Shown piece after piece: positions 60,455 to 60,722 of a DNA stretch of 60,722 nt. The position numbers were made by a program, and so were the translations under genes. Below the pieces are notes generated by a model that searched no databases, had not been told where the DNA came from, and saw only the letters and a list, made by a program, of their open reading frames with translations. Position 1 is the stretch's first letter; the number at the start of each line of letters is the position of its first letter. The DNA lies in contig JAAMXP010000504.1 of NCBI GenBank assembly GCA_019693395.1, positions 1 to 60,722 of the forward strand. The letters run 5' to 3'. This DNA is from Ettlia oleoabundans. Its lineage: Eukaryota > Chlorophyta > Chlorophyceae > Chlamydomonadales.

Positions 60455-60603
60455 CTACTTGGTCTTGCCTTCCGTGGCGCTGCGCAAGAGCTCCGCTGCA
60501 TCTTTCTTTATCACCTCCGCTGCCAGCTGACCGTCCTCGTGGAAATAAGTTCCCACACTCTTGGTCAACGACATGTCGCTGCTGCCGCCGCCACTATTTG
60601 CCC
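60455..60603 (-). CDS. Last exon of an unknown gene, truncated by the window edge
   Basis: On the minus strand a TGCGCAG acceptor is followed by 149 bases open to a TAG at 60457-60455. Read with two leading bases, the exon encodes a Gly/Ser-rich start and then KSVGTYFHEDGQLAAEV and DAAELLRSATEGKTK. The composition looks coding and the frame ends cleanly. Earlier exons would lie right of the window. I do not recognise the family; the frame and acceptor are the only support. Confidence 0.45.
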
Positions 60604-60703
60604 CTGCGCAGGCAACCCTGCAACAGCGGGGCATGTCGGATAAGGTGTGAGCTTCAGTGTGTGGCAGATTGGACCTGACAGGGAAGAAGCCCCAAACGCG
60701 AGA

Positions 60704-60722
60704 GCGCGCGCGCGCGCGCGCG
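60704..60722. repeat. (GC)n dinucleotide run at the window edge
   Basis: Uninterrupted GC alternation from 60704 to the last base; its full length is unknown because the window stops in it. It would lie in the intron or upstream part of the partial minus-strand gene. Confidence 0.9.

Overview
This is a nuclear genomic segment from a green alga (Chlorophyta; the class cannot be settled from the sequence alone). The evidence is GC-rich DNA, dense short introns (my models give about 126, mostly 70-300 bases) with GT/GC donors and a strong TGCAG acceptor, TGTAA polyadenylation motifs after several genes, Ala/Gln-rich proteins, and a plant-type gene set: a GARP/PHR-like MYB factor, DRP1- and DRP2-type dynamins, an ISA3-type isoamylase, an NHX antiporter and plastid-targeted proteins. 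There are no bacterial, organellar, mobile-element, CRISPR or tRNA/rRNA features. I rebuilt genes by joining exons so that every junction keeps frame and family motifs stay continuous; all coordinates are predictions without transcript support.

Layout, left to right: (1) 41-2897 +, 3' part of a Gln/Ser-rich protein; (2) 3613-5783 +, GARP/MYB-SHLQKYR transcription factor; (3) 6611-10467 -, plastid-targeted FAD oxidoreductase; (4) 10692-11498 +, DCC thiol-disulfide protein; (5) 11968-12647 +, small two-helix membrane protein; (6) 12993-14045 -, thylakoid-lumen TPR protein; (7) 14744-18652 +, DRP1-type dynamin; (8) 18992-20256 +, type II peroxiredoxin with a degenerate active site; (9) 20632-22703 -, DRP2-like dynamin with no GTPase domain; (10) 22932-28562 -, BOP1/ERB1 ribosome-biogenesis factor; (11) 29008-35963 +, isoamylase (22 exons); (12) 36699-40649 -, plastid-targeted FAD monooxygenase; (13) 40768-46390 -, long coiled-coil protein; (14) 46769-49542 +, class V aminotransferase; (15) 49607-50418 -, Cys-rich secreted/membrane protein; (16) 50720-52814 +, Kazal inhibitor repeats set inside a FAS1-like domain; (17) 53261-54076 -, secreted Cys-rich duplicated-domain protein; (18) 54580-60156 +, Na+/H+ exchanger (18 exons); (19) 60455-60603 -, last exon of a gene running off the right edge.

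Genes alternate strands with short shared promoters and back-to-back 3' ends. They are mostly housekeeping and not an operon or obvious cluster. Related functions occur in pairs: two dynamins flank a peroxiredoxin (14.7-22.7 kb), and two plastid flavoenzymes lie 30 kb apart. The most unusual items are the GTPase-less DRP2-like gene beside an intact DRP1, the peroxiredoxin lacking the usual catalytic Thr, Kazal domains apparently inserted in a FAS1 domain, and a GC-AG intron share of roughly one in ten.
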